Shown here piece after piece: positions 10,114 through 20,280 of a stretch of 40,973 nucleotides of DNA (position 1 is the stretch's first letter; each line of letters begins with the position of its first letter). Made by a program: the position numbers and the translations under genes. The notes beneath the pieces were generated by a model that ran no database searches, was not told where the DNA came from, and was given only the letters and a program-made list of their open reading frames with translations. Source of the DNA: an uncultured Pelagibacteraceae bacterium (lineage in GTDB: Bacteria > Pseudomonadota > Alphaproteobacteria > Pelagibacterales > Pelagibacteraceae); contig CACOMK010000007.1 in the NCBI GenBank assembly GCA_902628305.1, positions 1 through 40,973 of the forward strand. The letters are read 5' to 3'.

Positions 10114-12631
10114 TCCTTCAGAATTTAGTTTAATTTTAAAATATGCTTTAAAAGACTTAAGCAGGAATTATCATAAAATTTCTAGTATCATTGTTACACT
10201 ATTTATAAGTCTTTTTATTTTAAGTGCTATTTTCACAATTGAAGATAGTCTTAAAAAAGAGCTAAATGATAATGCCAAAGCACTTTTAGGCGGAGATTTG
10301 GAGATTGATTATAATCGTAATCAAGGAAATTTAGATTTAGTCAACCAAGTAAAAGAATTTGCAACTGTTTCTCAAATGATTGAGTTCAGTACTATGCTTT
10401 CAACTACTTCAAGAGAAAAAAATAAATCATTATTTACGAGAATTAAAACTGTAGATGAAAAATATCCTTTATATGGAAATATAATTTATGAGCCAATTGG
10501 TGCTTACGAAAGAATGCAAAAAGAACCTAAAACTATCCTTATCAATGAAAGTTTATCAAAAACTCTAAATATTAAAATTAATGAAATAGTAAAAGTTCAA
10601 GATCAAAATTTTAAAGTAATTGGTATTATCAAATCAGTACCAGATGTAAGTGGATTTGTTGCATTTGGGGATTGGGCTTTGGCTGGAAAACAAACTTTAG
10701 AAATTTTAAAGCTTAATGGAATTGGAAGCTTTTTAAACTATGAATACAAAGTAAAATTTAATAAAAATGATAAGCCAGAAGAAATTGAACAACGAATTGA
10801 AGAAATCTTTAAAGATGATCAAAAAGTTAAACTTAGATATCCTGAAAATTCTGCAAGTGGTATAAAGAGAATTATTAATAATTTTTCTCAATTTTTATCC
10901 CTTGTATCTATCAGTGCAATGTTGATAGCAGGTATTGGCATAGCAAATACTTTGCTTTCTTTTATTAATAAAAATAACATGTCGATAGCTGTGCGAAAAG
11001 CGATTGGCTTTTATTCAGGTAATATTAAAACACTATATTACCTACAGTTATTTATATTATTATTTATCATCACCGTTGTCGCTTATGGATCGAGTTTTTT
11101 AATTGTACCAATTGCAGATAAATATTTATCTGATGGATTAGGATTAAATGTTTATCCGGTCTTTTCGTTAATTAATTTTGTTAAAATATTTTTAGTGGGA
11201 TTATTGGTGCTTGTGATTTTTTCTATTCCAACAATTAGTTCTATAGATCAAGTAAAAGCGTCTAATTTATTTAGAAACGTATTCCAAAACCTTCAATTTT
11301 ATTATTCTAAGAGATCGGTTGTTCTAAGCTTTGTTTTGTTATCTATCTTAATTTTATTATTCACTATTGGATCTGAACAACCTTCTTACAGTTTGGGTTA
11401 CTTTGCTGCTTTTTTTGTTTGTTTAATTGTATTTTTCTTTCTTTCAAAATTAATCATTTTTTTTCTAAAAAAATTAAAAACAAGTCCAATAATTTCTTTA
11501 AAAGTTTCAATTAAAAATATCACTCAAACAAAAAGTATAACTCCTATTACGGTTATGTCTCTTGGTTTAGGGGTAACTTTATTATTAACTCTAGCTTTGG
11601 TTGGTACAAATTTTCAAAGAGAAATTGCTAAATCTATTCCTGATATCGCACCTGATTATTTCTTCGTGGGTATCCAAAAAGCAGAAAAAGAGAAATTTGA
11701 AAAAGGTATTTTAAATATGGATCCAAATGCATCAATTGAAATTGTACCAATGGTATCCTCTGGTATTGTAAAAATTAATGGTGTAGACCCTAATACATAT
11801 ATTAAACCAGATAATGATAGTTATTGGGTTATTGGTAGTGAACGAAGATCTTCTTGGGTAGAAAATATACCTGAAGATAATCCAATTTTAGAGGGTGAAT
11901 GGTGGGATTTATCAAATCCTGACCAACTTCAAATATCCTTAGATGCAAAAATTGCTAGAGATTTTAATATTAAGCTAGGTGATATCTTTACTTTAAATAT
12001 CTATGGCAGAGAAATTGAAGGTGAAATAATTAATTTCAGAGAAGTAGATTATAGAGATTTGAGCATTAACTTTGCAATGTTGTTTAACCCTCAATATGCA
12101 AATAACATACCTCATGAATATTTGGCCACTGCTAAATTTAATTCGAATAAATTTGATGAAACTGAAATGCTTGAAATCATGCCAAGTTTATCAATGATAA
12201 AAATTGCGGATTACCTGTCAAAAGTTACGGCTGTTTTGAATAAAGTATTTATTGCTGTTTCTTTAATTTCAACAGTTACGATTATTATAGGTTTAATCGT
12301 AATTTCCAGTGCTATTATGGTTCAAGGGAAAGTTAAAGAATACCAAAATTTAGTTTTTAAAATTTTAGGTTTTTCAAAAAAGCAAATTGTTTTTTCATCT
12401 TTAATAGAATTCATTATAATTTTTAAATCTGTAATTTTAATTGCAATATTCTTTTCAGTTATTGGTTCAAAATTTATAATGGAAAATATTTTTGATCTTG
12501 TGTGGAAGTTTGACTTAGAAGTTTTAATTTATTTAGCATTTTCAATTGGCTTTGTTACTTTAATGTTAATATTGCTCACTAACTTAAAATATCTAAATCC
12601 TAAAGTTTATCCTTTAATAAGAAATCAATAA
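10097..12631 (+). CDS. ybbP: FtsX-like ABC transporter permease (YbbP family)
   Basis: 844-aa protein with two FtsX-like TM modules; overlaps the ybbA 3' end; tesA-ybbA-ybbP order as in E. coli. Confidence 0.85.
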   Translation: MEKLNNPSEFSLILKYALKDLSRNYHKISSIIVTLFISLFILSAIFTIEDSLKKELNDNAKALLGGDLEIDYNRNQGNLDLVNQVKEFATVSQMIEFSTMLSTTSREKNKSLFTRIKTVDEKYPLYGNIIYEPIGAYERMQKEPKTILINESLSKTLNIKINEIVKVQDQNFKVIGIIKSVPDVSGFVAFGDWALAGKQTLEILKLNGIGSFLNYEYKVKFNKNDKPEEIEQRIEEIFKDDQKVKLRYPENSASGIKRIINNFSQFLSLVSISAMLIAGIGIANTLLSFINKNNMSIAVRKAIGFYSGNIKTLYYLQLFILLFIITVVAYGSSFLIVPIADKYLSDGLGLNVYPVFSLINFVKIFLVGLLVLVIFSIPTISSIDQVKASNLFRNVFQNLQFYYSKRSVVLSFVLLSILILLFTIGSEQPSYSLGYFAAFFVCLIVFFFLSKLIIFFLKKLKTSPIISLKVSIKNITQTKSITPITVMSLGLGVTLLLTLALVGTNFQREIAKSIPDIAPDYFFVGIQKAEKEKFEKGILNMDPNASIEIVPMVSSGIVKINGVDPNTYIKPDNDSYWVIGSERRSSWVENIPEDNPILEGEWWDLSNPDQLQISLDAKIARDFNIKLGDIFTLNIYGREIEGEIINFREVDYRDLSINFAMLFNPQYANNIPHEYLATAKFNSNKFDETEMLEIMPSLSMIKIADYLSKVTAVLNKVFIAVSLISTVTIIIGLIVISSAIMVQGKVKEYQNLVFKILGFSKKQIVFSSLIEFIIIFKSVILIAIFFSVIGSKFIMENIFDLVWKFDLEVLIYLAFSIGFVTLMLILLTNLKYLNPKVYPLIRNQ

Positions 12632-13048
12632 TTAGAATTTAGTAATTTTACCATCTATAGAAATTAGATTTAATTCTACTTTTAATTTTGGAAATTTTTT
12701 TTTTAATTTTTTTTTAATTTTAAGTAAGGACTCTTTATGAATTTTTTTTTCATTCAAAGGGTTAAATTCTTTTGTTCCATTAGCAATTTTTGCTGCACCA
12801 CAATCTTTATGATTAATAACAATTAATTTTTCTATTTTATGTAATTGAATGGAAGCTTCTAAATTATCATAAAAAGTCTCATGCCATTGTTTAAATTTTT
12901 TATGTGTAACCCCAATAGCTGCACCTGCAATTGTAAAAGCACTATATTTTCCTATTAATTTTTTTTTCGCTAAATGATTATGAACTAAATGTTGAAATCT
13001 TGGATCTATACAAGACAAAACCATTGCTTTAAATTTTGATTTCTTCAA
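12632..13048 (-). CDS. small beta-carbonic-anhydrase-like protein
   Basis: SCIDPR (CxDxR) and NHKDCGAAK (HxxC) zinc-ligand motifs in a 138-aa protein. Confidence 0.65.
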   Translation of the reverse strand: MKKSKFKAMVLSCIDPRFQHLVHNHLAKKKLIGKYSAFTIAGAAIGVTHKKFKQWHETFYDNLEASIQLHKIEKLIVINHKDCGAAKIANGTKEFNPLNEKKIHKESLLKIKKKLKKKFPKLKVELNLISIDGKITKF

Positions 13049-13611
13049 TTTAATTCCACTTTAAACATAGCCTCATTTCTTCTATTCATTGGAAGGGTAA
13101 ATGGACTGTCATATGTTGCTCTTATAGGTGGACTTATAATTGATATATTGTTTCTTTGTAATTCTATTTCTAAAATTTCTTTATGTTTAAGAAAATTTCC
13201 ATCCGAAGCTCTTCCAGAGTATCTTAAAACTGCGTAGTACCCTCCTGCAATATTAATTATTTTTACGTCTTCCCTGGTTGGATTTGGTGCATTTTCTAAA
13301 CTAAATTTAGAAGGTAAATAAAATTGCATACTCATATTTCCATTTTTCTCAATTTGAGTCACTGGTGTTGTCATTTTAATTTTCTCTTGAGTTTCGTTTC
13401 GGCCTGAAATGTAATTAAACAATTTTCTAAAATTATTGTCTGTTCCTGATGTTATCGTTTCTACTGCTAATCGATCAGAATATTTTCTAATCTCATATAT
13501 TTCATTTTTAGAAACAATTTCATAATTTGCTTCATCGTAAGCCATAGCCTTAGAATAGGGTAAAATAAATAAAGTACAAAATATTATAAAATAAAGTTTA
13601 ATTGTGTTCAT
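13045..13611 (-). CDS. SOUL-family heme-binding protein, exported
   Basis: Signal peptide; EIRKYSDRLAVET, IKMTTPVTQ, MQFYLPSKF typical of SOUL. Confidence 0.85.
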   Translation of the reverse strand: MNTIKLYFIIFCTLFILPYSKAMAYDEANYEIVSKNEIYEIRKYSDRLAVETITSGTDNNFRKLFNYISGRNETQEKIKMTTPVTQIEKNGNMSMQFYLPSKFSLENAPNPTREDVKIINIAGGYYAVLRYSGRASDGNFLKHKEILEIELQRNNISIISPPIRATYDSPFTLPMNRRNEAMFKVELN

Positions 13612-13613
13612 TT

Positions 13614-14168
13614 TTATATAACTTTATATTCAAAATTTTGTGTGGTTTCATTAATTTGAATTAATTTTGCTCCATTTCTTTCATGAAAATTAGTAGCCAT
13701 TTCTGTCAGTGGTGAAAGGGTTACCAATCTATTCAAATGATTAGATTTTTTAATCTTTTTGAACACTTCCTTAACAATTAATTTTCCCCCACCCTTTTTT
13801 TTGGACCAAACAGTATAAGCGATAGCTATTTGACCACCAGATTGATCTCTCATAGCAGTTTGTAGAAATGCATCTGTACTAAGTTTTTCTAACTCCTCGA
13901 CACTTTTTGGGATTTCATTAGTATAAGCAAAACACATAACAGCATAAATTTCTTCTTTGTATTCAACTCCAAAAATTTTTCGTCCATATCCTGTTCTGAA
14001 CTTGTTGTCTAATTCAGGTCTTACAGGATCTTCGTCTGTATTACATTCTTTAAGCTCAACAAGTTTTGCACCTTTAACCCAGCCAAAAAAATTACCAATA
14101 TTTTTACTCAAAACTTGTCTATTTTTCCTTAGTCTAGCTTTAATTCTTGGATTTAATTTTTTTATCAT
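13614..14168 (-). CDS. hypothetical protein, possible GNAT-like fold
   Basis: ORF intact; C-terminal LVTLSPLTEMATNFHERNGAKLI resembles acyltransferase-like segments; family assignment weak. Confidence 0.4.
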   Translation of the reverse strand: MIKKLNPRIKARLRKNRQVLSKNIGNFFGWVKGAKLVELKECNTDEDPVRPELDNKFRTGYGRKIFGVEYKEEIYAVMCFAYTNEIPKSVEELEKLSTDAFLQTAMRDQSGGQIAIAYTVWSKKKGGGKLIVKEVFKKIKKSNHLNRLVTLSPLTEMATNFHERNGAKLIQINETTQNFEYKVI

Positions 14169-14221
14169 AATTTAAAATATATATTTAAACATTTATTGAA
14201 AATTTAGTATGTGTAAAAAAA

Positions 14222-14968
14222 TCATATTAGATAATCATATAAAAGCTTAGTGCTTGTTATAAAAATTAAACCGTATATAAAATTATAAAATAACTGTTCT
14301 TCAATAATTTTTAGCAACTTATATCCAATCAATATTCCTAATAATGCAACTGGAAATAATATTAGAGAATGCTTAAAAGAAACAAAATTAGTCATTGATA
14401 AATTAATATACAATGGAAGTTTGATTAAATTGATAAAGGTGAAAAAAAAAATTCTAGTACCAACATAGATTTCTTTTTTCATTCTTAAAGGGAGCAAATA
14501 TAGACTTACTGGAGTTCCTCCAGCATGAACACAAAAGCTTGTAAAACCTGCAACTACTGAACATACACCACCTTTTAAAAAATTTTTTTCAGATTTTTTT
14601 TCTTTATTTTTTTTTAAAAAAAAATAATGACCTGCAAATAAGAAGCCCATTACTCCAATTATAAATTTTAATAATTCCTCTGAAAAATATGAAAAGGTTA
14701 AAGATCCTATAAATATACCAATTGCAGCGAAAGGAATCATTAATTTTAATGTTCCTAAATCAAATTCTTTTCTATATTTATAAACAGCAATAAAATCAGA
14801 AAATATTAAAATTGGTAAAATTATTCCTAAAGCTTGATTTAACGGCATTACTATTGTCATTAGAGGAACAGATATTAATGTCATAGAACCACCTAAACCT
14901 GACTTGGCAATTCCGTATAAAATTATAGCTGGAACAACTGTAAAAAAAAATAATAAATCTATTTCCAT
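14222..14968 (-). CDS. TSUP/TauE-SafE family permease
   Basis: Polytopic; GLGGSMTLISVPLM and FTSFCVHAGGTPVSLYLLPL motifs. Confidence 0.82.
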   Translation of the reverse strand: MEIDLLFFFTVVPAIILYGIAKSGLGGSMTLISVPLMTIVMPLNQALGIILPILIFSDFIAVYKYRKEFDLGTLKLMIPFAAIGIFIGSLTFSYFSEELLKFIIGVMGFLFAGHYFFLKKNKEKKSEKNFLKGGVCSVVAGFTSFCVHAGGTPVSLYLLPLRMKKEIYVGTRIFFFTFINLIKLPLYINLSMTNFVSFKHSLILFPVALLGILIGYKLLKIIEEQLFYNFIYGLIFITSTKLLYDYLI

Positions 14969-14996
14969 TTATTTAATGAATTTAATAATTTAGATC

Positions 14997-15161
14997 TTAG
15001 TAATTAAGTAGCAAAAGAATAATTGCAATTAGAGCAATAATTGAGCTAATAATAATATAATTAAGTTTAATATTGAATTTTTTTTCTACGAACTTAGCAA
15101 TTTTTTCCCAAAATAAAACTATTAAAAAAATGATAATTGCTGGCAGGATATACTTAATCAT
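14997..15161 (-). CDS. small hypothetical membrane protein (54 aa)
   Basis: Translated by eye: MIKYILPAIIIFLIVLFWEKIAKFVEKKFNIKLNYIIISSIIALIAIILLLLNY*; two hydrophobic segments; immediately after the regulator gene; below the ORF-track length cutoff. Confidence 0.5.
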   Translation of the reverse strand: MIKYILPAIIIFLIVLFWEKIAKFVEKKFNIKLNYIIISSIIALIAIILLLLNY

Positions 15162-15164
15162 TAT

Positions 15165-16859
15165 TTAGTTATTATCATTAACATACACAGATACACCTCT
15201 TGTATTAATATCTACGTCAAATTTCTTATGTAATGGTGGAAATGCCCTCTGAGAACAATCTAACCTGTCACAGGTTCTGCATGATACACCTATTGGGATT
15301 TCTGTTTTTTTATCAGAAATGTCAAGATTTTCAGTATAAACAAACTCCTTAGCATATTTAGCCTCACACCCAAGTCCAATTGATAAAATACTTTTCGATT
15401 GTCCAAATCTACCTACGCCTTTTTCTACCGTCCTTGCAATACATACATATTTTTCTCCGTTTGTCATTTTGCTTACAGCTGCTTGAATAACACCCGGTCT
15501 TGTAAATGCAGAATACACATTCCATCTTGGACAGGCTCCACCATAACGAGGTATTTCAATACCTGATAAAGAAAATCTCTTTGAAATGTTGCCTGCAATA
15601 TCAGTTCTCAACATATGAAATGGAATACCTGGTAAACTGGGATCTTGTAAACAAGTTACTCTGTGAGCTACCTGTTCAAATGATGTTGCAAATGTATTCT
15701 GTAAAAGTTCTAAATCATATTTTAATTTTTTACATTCATTATGAAAAAGTTTATAGGGCATCAAAATTGCTGCTCCGCAATAATTTAAAAGTGCAACTTG
15801 AGTTAATCTCTTAGATTCATCAGATGGAAAATTAAAATTAGATAAGTAATCTGAAATTATATTTATAGCACCCTCTTGTGCAATTTGAGCAGCTGCATGT
15901 AATTTTTTTGTTTCTAAAGAGTTATAGTCACTTAAAAGTAGTTCTTTTTTTGATTTGTTAAATATTTTTGAAAATGGTTTTCCTTCCTCAGGGATTACAT
16001 CTCTAACAATTATTGAATACTCTTTTTTTAAATAATCGCAAAGAGCAATATACCTAGTTCGGTTGTTTTTTTGAACTTTATTGAATATACTATTTGCAAA
16101 GTCCTCTAACTTTGGAAAATAATTTTTATTTTCTTGGAGAAAATCAGAAATTACTTCTCCTGGAAAAGCTGCCTTTCTACTATCAATGATTTTACCAGAA
16201 ATATTTTCAACTTTGTTTACTATTTCATGATCTTTTTGTTTAAAATTGTCTCCTAATTTTATTAATGCTCTTGCAATTTTAGGATTTGTACTTACTAAAT
16301 CCTTAACTTCAGGTCCTAATATATCTAAATCCTCAAATAATTGATCATCTAAAAGTTCTGATATATTATTTTCTAAATTAATATCGCTCTTACTAGTAAG
16401 ATCAGAAAGCTCAACCCTTAATTCTTTGCTAATTTTAATTAATAAGTCTCCATCAATTTTTCTTTTTCCACCTTCAATTAAATTTAAATAAGTAGGAGAT
16501 ATACCTAACTGTTCTGCAAATTTATTTGCCTGCAAACCTAATTGCCTTCTAAATGCTTTAATTTTTGGTCCTATTTTTAAATCTAACTTGTTTAAATTTT
16601 TTCCTTTTGAAAATTTTGAAATTGCTTTTTTAGAATTATTTAAATCTATACTTTTGTCATTTTTTAAATCTGAAAGTTCAATTCTTAATTCCTCACAAAT
16701 TTTTAATAATAAATCTGCATCGATGTTCCTCTTTCCATTTTCTATTAAATTTAGATAACTTGGTGAAATTGATAATTGTTCAGCTAATTTGTTTGCTTGA
16801 AGACCAAGCTCTTTTCTAAATTTTTTAATATTCGCGCCAATTTGGGTGTTTATTTGCAT
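15165..16859 (-). CDS. tandem-XRE transcriptional regulator with ImmA/IrrE-like and ScfR/RamB-type short-chain-acyl regulator C-terminus
   Basis: Two near-identical HTH modules (IGANIKKFRKELGLQANKLAEQL... and IGPKIKAFRRQLGLQANKFAEQL...), C-terminal GVSCRTCDRLDCSQRAFPP. Confidence 0.88.
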   Translation of the reverse strand: MQINTQIGANIKKFRKELGLQANKLAEQLSISPSYLNLIENGKRNIDADLLLKICEELRIELSDLKNDKSIDLNNSKKAISKFSKGKNLNKLDLKIGPKIKAFRRQLGLQANKFAEQLGISPTYLNLIEGGKRKIDGDLLIKISKELRVELSDLTSKSDINLENNISELLDDQLFEDLDILGPEVKDLVSTNPKIARALIKLGDNFKQKDHEIVNKVENISGKIIDSRKAAFPGEVISDFLQENKNYFPKLEDFANSIFNKVQKNNRTRYIALCDYLKKEYSIIVRDVIPEEGKPFSKIFNKSKKELLLSDYNSLETKKLHAAAQIAQEGAINIISDYLSNFNFPSDESKRLTQVALLNYCGAAILMPYKLFHNECKKLKYDLELLQNTFATSFEQVAHRVTCLQDPSLPGIPFHMLRTDIAGNISKRFSLSGIEIPRYGGACPRWNVYSAFTRPGVIQAAVSKMTNGEKYVCIARTVEKGVGRFGQSKSILSIGLGCEAKYAKEFVYTENLDISDKKTEIPIGVSCRTCDRLDCSQRAFPPLHKKFDVDINTRGVSVYVNDNN

Positions 16860-16871
16860 TATTTTATAAAA

Positions 16872-16962
16872 TTTGTAAATTTTGTAAATTTTAATTTACA
16901 AAAAATTAACTTAATTTACAAGTAAAATAGCTGTTTTTTGTAGATTTTGTAAATCTTGTAAA
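16872..16962. promoter_or_regulatory. operator array between regulator and aceA: TTTGTAAAT-type units in direct and inverted orientation
   Basis: Direct units start at 16872, 16881, 16937, 16946, 16955 (9-bp steps); inverted TTTACAAA/G at 16895 and 16915; palindrome TTTGTAAATTTTAATTTACAAA at 16881-16902. Confidence 0.8.
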
Positions 16963-16975
16963 TTATAAGATTTTT

Positions 16976-17137
16976 ATGATTAATAAATTAAAAAACACTG
17001 AAAATGAAGCTCAAATCATCAAAAAAGAGGATTTAGACCATCACAACAATAGAGGAATCTATATGAGAGATGATCACTGTGATTGGGGTTCAAGTGGAAT
17101 GAATGATCTTATCGAAACGTCTAACGATAATAATTAA
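16976..17137 (+). CDS. unannotated small ORF upstream of aceA (53 aa)
   Basis: MINKLKNTENEAQIIKKEDLDHHNNRGIYMRDDHCDWGSSGMNDLIETSNDNN*; starts just after the operator array; 52-nt gap to aceA. Confidence 0.5.
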   Translation: MINKLKNTENEAQIIKKEDLDHHNNRGIYMRDDHCDWGSSGMNDLIETSNDNN

Positions 17138-17189
17138 TTCCCTCCACTTAAGTCATTTTTCAAAAAAATTTAATTAATAGGATTACATT

Positions 17190-18464
17190 ATGAGCGCAGA
17201 AAATATCTCATACGATTTAAAAAGATTTGCAGGAATAAAAAGAGATTATACACCGGAAGAAGTAGAGAGGTTAAAAGGTTCTATTAAAATAGAATATTCA
17301 TTATGTAAATTACAATCACAAAAATTATGGAAATTGTTAAATACAGAAAATTATATCAATACACTAGGATCATTATCAGGGAACCAAGCTGTACAACATG
17401 CTAAAGCTGGTCTAAAGGCTATATATTTAAGTGGATGGCAAGTAGCAGCTGATGCAAATACAGCTGGAGAAATGTATCCTGACCAATCGTTATATCCTTA
17501 TGATAGTGCACCTAAATTAGTTGAAACAATGAATAATTCATTAGTTAGAGCTGATCAGATTCAACATATGGAAATTAAAGATGGTGAAATGAATAAAGCA
17601 AATAAGGTTGATTATATGCTACCAATAATTGCAGATGGAGAAGCAGGTTTTGGTGGGCCATTAAATGTATTTGAATTAACTAAAAAATTTATTAGAGCAG
17701 GTGCTGCTGGAGTTCATTTTGAAGATCAATTAGCTAGTGAGAAAAAATGTGGTCATATGGGTGGTAAAGTTTTAGTACCAACTGGCACAATGGTAAAAAA
17801 TTTAAAAGCAGCGAGACTAGCTGCTGATATAGCTGAAGTTCCATTAATAATATTAGCAAGGACAGATGCTAACGCAGCAAAATTAATTACCAATGATTTT
17901 GATGAAAATGATAAACCATTCTTAACAGGTGAAAGGTCTCCAGAAGGTTTCTTTTATGTAAAAGATGGTATTGAACAAGCTATATCTAGAGGTTTAGCTT
18001 ACGCTCCATATGCTGATTTAATTTGGTGCGAAACTGCAACTCCGAACTTAGCTGAGGCTAAAAAATTTGCTGATGCTATACACGAAAAATTTCCTGGAAA
18101 ACTCTTAGCATATAATTGTTCTCCTTCTTTCAATTGGAAAAAGCATTTAAATGATGATGAAATAGCATCATTCCAGCAAGAAATTGCAAAAATGGGTTAT
18201 AAATTTCAATTTATTACTCTAGCAGGATTTCATACACAAAATATTGCTATATTTGAACTTGCTGAAAAATATAAAAAAGAAGGTATGGCTGCATATTCGA
18301 GAATTCAACAGCAAGAATTCTCTCGAGAAAAAGACGGTTATACGAGTGTTAAACACCAAAGAGAAGTTGGTACATCATATTTTGATGCAGTATCTAACAC
18401 TATTAGCAGTGGACAAAGTTCTACTACCGCAATGTCAGGTTCAACAGAGTCAGAACAGTTTTAA
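17190..18464 (+). CDS. aceA: isocitrate lyase
   Basis: [34 protein letters not shown] active-site motif; YNCSPSFNW. Confidence 0.97.
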   Translation: MSAENISYDLKRFAGIKRDYTPEEVERLKGSIKIEYSLCKLQSQKLWKLLNTENYINTLGSLSGNQAVQHAKAGLKAIYLSGWQVAADANTAGEMYPDQSLYPYDSAPKLVETMNNSLVRADQIQHMEIKDGEMNKANKVDYMLPIIADGEAGFGGPLNVFELTKKFIRAGAAGVHFEDQLASEKKCGHMGGKVLVPTGTMVKNLKAARLAADIAEVPLIILARTDANAAKLITNDFDENDKPFLTGERSPEGFFYVKDGIEQAISRGLAYAPYADLIWCETATPNLAEAKKFADAIHEKFPGKLLAYNCSPSFNWKKHLNDDEIASFQQEIAKMGYKFQFITLAGFHTQNIAIFELAEKYKKEGMAAYSRIQQQEFSREKDGYTSVKHQREVGTSYFDAVSNTISSGQSSTTAMSGSTESEQF

Positions 18465-18486
18465 AAAATATATCCCTCTCCATTTT

Positions 18487-18513
18487 TTATAGCCCTTAAT
18501 TGGGCTATTTTTA
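18487..18513 (+). terminator. rho-independent terminator after aceA
   Basis: ATAGCCCTTAATTGGGCTATTTTT hairpin plus T run. Confidence 0.85.
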
Positions 18514-18515
18514 AA

Positions 18516-19283
18516 CTACGCTTTAATATTGTATCCTCTCTTCAGAAGATTAGTCACAAGTAGAATACAAATTACGAGAAATGACAACATTATCCCGACA
18601 CTTATCCAAATATTAAAATCCGAAACTCCATAAAACGCATATCTAAGACCATTAATTAGATAAACCACAGGATTAAAATAAGTAACAATTTGCCAAAACT
18701 CAGGCAACATATCTAATGAATATAAACTACCACCCAAAAATACCATTGGTGTTATTACTAAAGATGGAATTATAGACATTTGTTCAAAATTTGAGCTCAT
18801 TAAACCAATTAAAAATCCAAAAAGAGCAAATGTAAAAGATACAAGAACTAATAAAAATATCATTAAGACTGGGTACTTTACCTCTACTTCAACAAAAAAT
18901 GTTGCTGTTATAAAAATCATAACACCAACTATTAACGTCTTAGTTGCACCAGCTCCAACAAATGCAAGTACTATTTCTAGTGTTGAAATTGGAGCCGCAA
19001 GAATTTCATAAATTGTTCCATTAAACTTAGGAAAAAAAATACCAAAAGATGTATTGCTTATTGATTGTGTTAGTAGAGTTAACATTAAAAGCCCAGGAAC
19101 AATGTATGAGCCATAACTAATTCCATCTATTTTTTGAACATACCCTCCAATTACTGATCCAAATACGATAAAATAAAGTGAAGTGGATAAGACAGGTGAT
19201 AATAATGATTGAGCCAAAGTTCTTCTAAAACGATCCATTTCATGAAGATAGATTGCTCTTAAAGCTATAGAATTAAATTTCAT
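18516..19283 (-). CDS. ABC-2 type transporter permease
   Basis: Six-TM ABC-2 permease; [26 protein letters not shown]; paired with ATPase (11-nt overlap). Confidence 0.88.
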   Translation of the reverse strand: MKFNSIALRAIYLHEMDRFRRTLAQSLLSPVLSTSLYFIVFGSVIGGYVQKIDGISYGSYIVPGLLMLTLLTQSISNTSFGIFFPKFNGTIYEILAAPISTLEIVLAFVGAGATKTLIVGVMIFITATFFVEVEVKYPVLMIFLLVLVSFTFALFGFLIGLMSSNFEQMSIIPSLVITPMVFLGGSLYSLDMLPEFWQIVTYFNPVVYLINGLRYAFYGVSDFNIWISVGIMLSFLVICILLVTNLLKRGYNIKA

Positions 19284-20208
19284 TATTTTCCTTTACTAAT
19301 GAAACAAAAATTTTTTCTAAATTACTTTGCTCAGTTTTTAAATCTCTTAATTTTAAACCAGAATCTTTTATATCTTGCAAAAGATTAGTTATACCAGTTT
19401 GTTTCTCTCTTAAGTCATATTTATAATTAAGAGAAATATTATTATCTCCCAAAGTTAATTTATATTTATTTAATTTTTCAGGAATTTTTTTAATTTCTTC
19501 CTGTAACTCAACTGTTAATATTTTATTTCCCATTTTTTTTAACAATTTTTTTTTTTGTTCTACGATTATAATTTCACCTTGATTGATAACTCCTACTCTG
19601 TCTGCAATTGCCTCAGCTTCTTCAATATAATGAGTGGTTAAAATAATTGTAACACCTGTTTCTCTTAAGTCTTCTACTACTTTCCACATTTCTTTTCTCA
19701 ATTCTACATCTACTCCTGCTGTTGGTTCGTCAAGAAACAGAATAGAGGGCTCATGCGATAATGCTTTAGCGATAAGGACCCTTCTTTTCATACCACCAGA
19801 TAATTGTCTTAAACCTAAATCCTTTTTATCCCATAGGCTTAACTGTTTTAAAACCTTTTGAATATACAATGGGTCAGGTTTTTTTCCGTAAAGACCTCTA
19901 GAATAAGAAACATTATTAAATACTGTTTCAAATTGTTCTAACGTTAATTCTTGTGGAACTAAACCTATTCTTGATCGTGTTTCCCTGTAATCATTGATAA
20001 TATCAAAATTTTCAACCGAAACTTTTCCTGATGATGGCTTTACAATTCCGCAAACAATACTAATTAAAGTTGTTTTGCCTGCACCATTTGGTCCAAGCAT
20101 CGCAAAGATTTCACCTTTTTTTATATCTAGGTTAATATTTTTAAGCGCCTCAAATCCATTATCATATATTTTAGATAAATTATTAATACTTATTAGATTG
20201 TCAGACAT
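19273..20208 (-). CDS. ABC transporter ATP-binding protein
   Basis: [36 protein letters not shown]. Confidence 0.92.
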   Translation of the reverse strand: MSDNLISINNLSKIYDNGFEALKNINLDIKKGEIFAMLGPNGAGKTTLISIVCGIVKPSSGKVSVENFDIINDYRETRSRIGLVPQELTLEQFETVFNNVSYSRGLYGKKPDPLYIQKVLKQLSLWDKKDLGLRQLSGGMKRRVLIAKALSHEPSILFLDEPTAGVDVELRKEMWKVVEDLRETGVTIILTTHYIEEAEAIADRVGVINQGEIIIVEQKKKLLKKMGNKILTVELQEEIKKIPEKLNKYKLTLGDNNISLNYKYDLREKQTGITNLLQDIKDSGLKLRDLKTEQSNLEKIFVSLVKENNEI

Positions 20209-20280
20209 TATAGATATTACGTATATAGAGACAATTTAGTAGATTACAATGAATATAAATTATCGTAATAACTTATAATT

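Noticed and set aside
12690-12725. Poly-T runs suggesting a frameshift
   Set aside because: Frame stays open and encodes a plausible Lys-rich tail; no evidence of a split homologous domain from sequence alone.
15506-15814. Plus-strand 102-aa ORF inside the XRE regulator
   Set aside because: Antisense shadow of a well-supported gene.
18244-18492. 82-aa ORF overlapping the aceA 3' end
   Set aside because: Out-of-frame; aceA frame is convincingly coding to 18464 and the ORF runs into the terminator.
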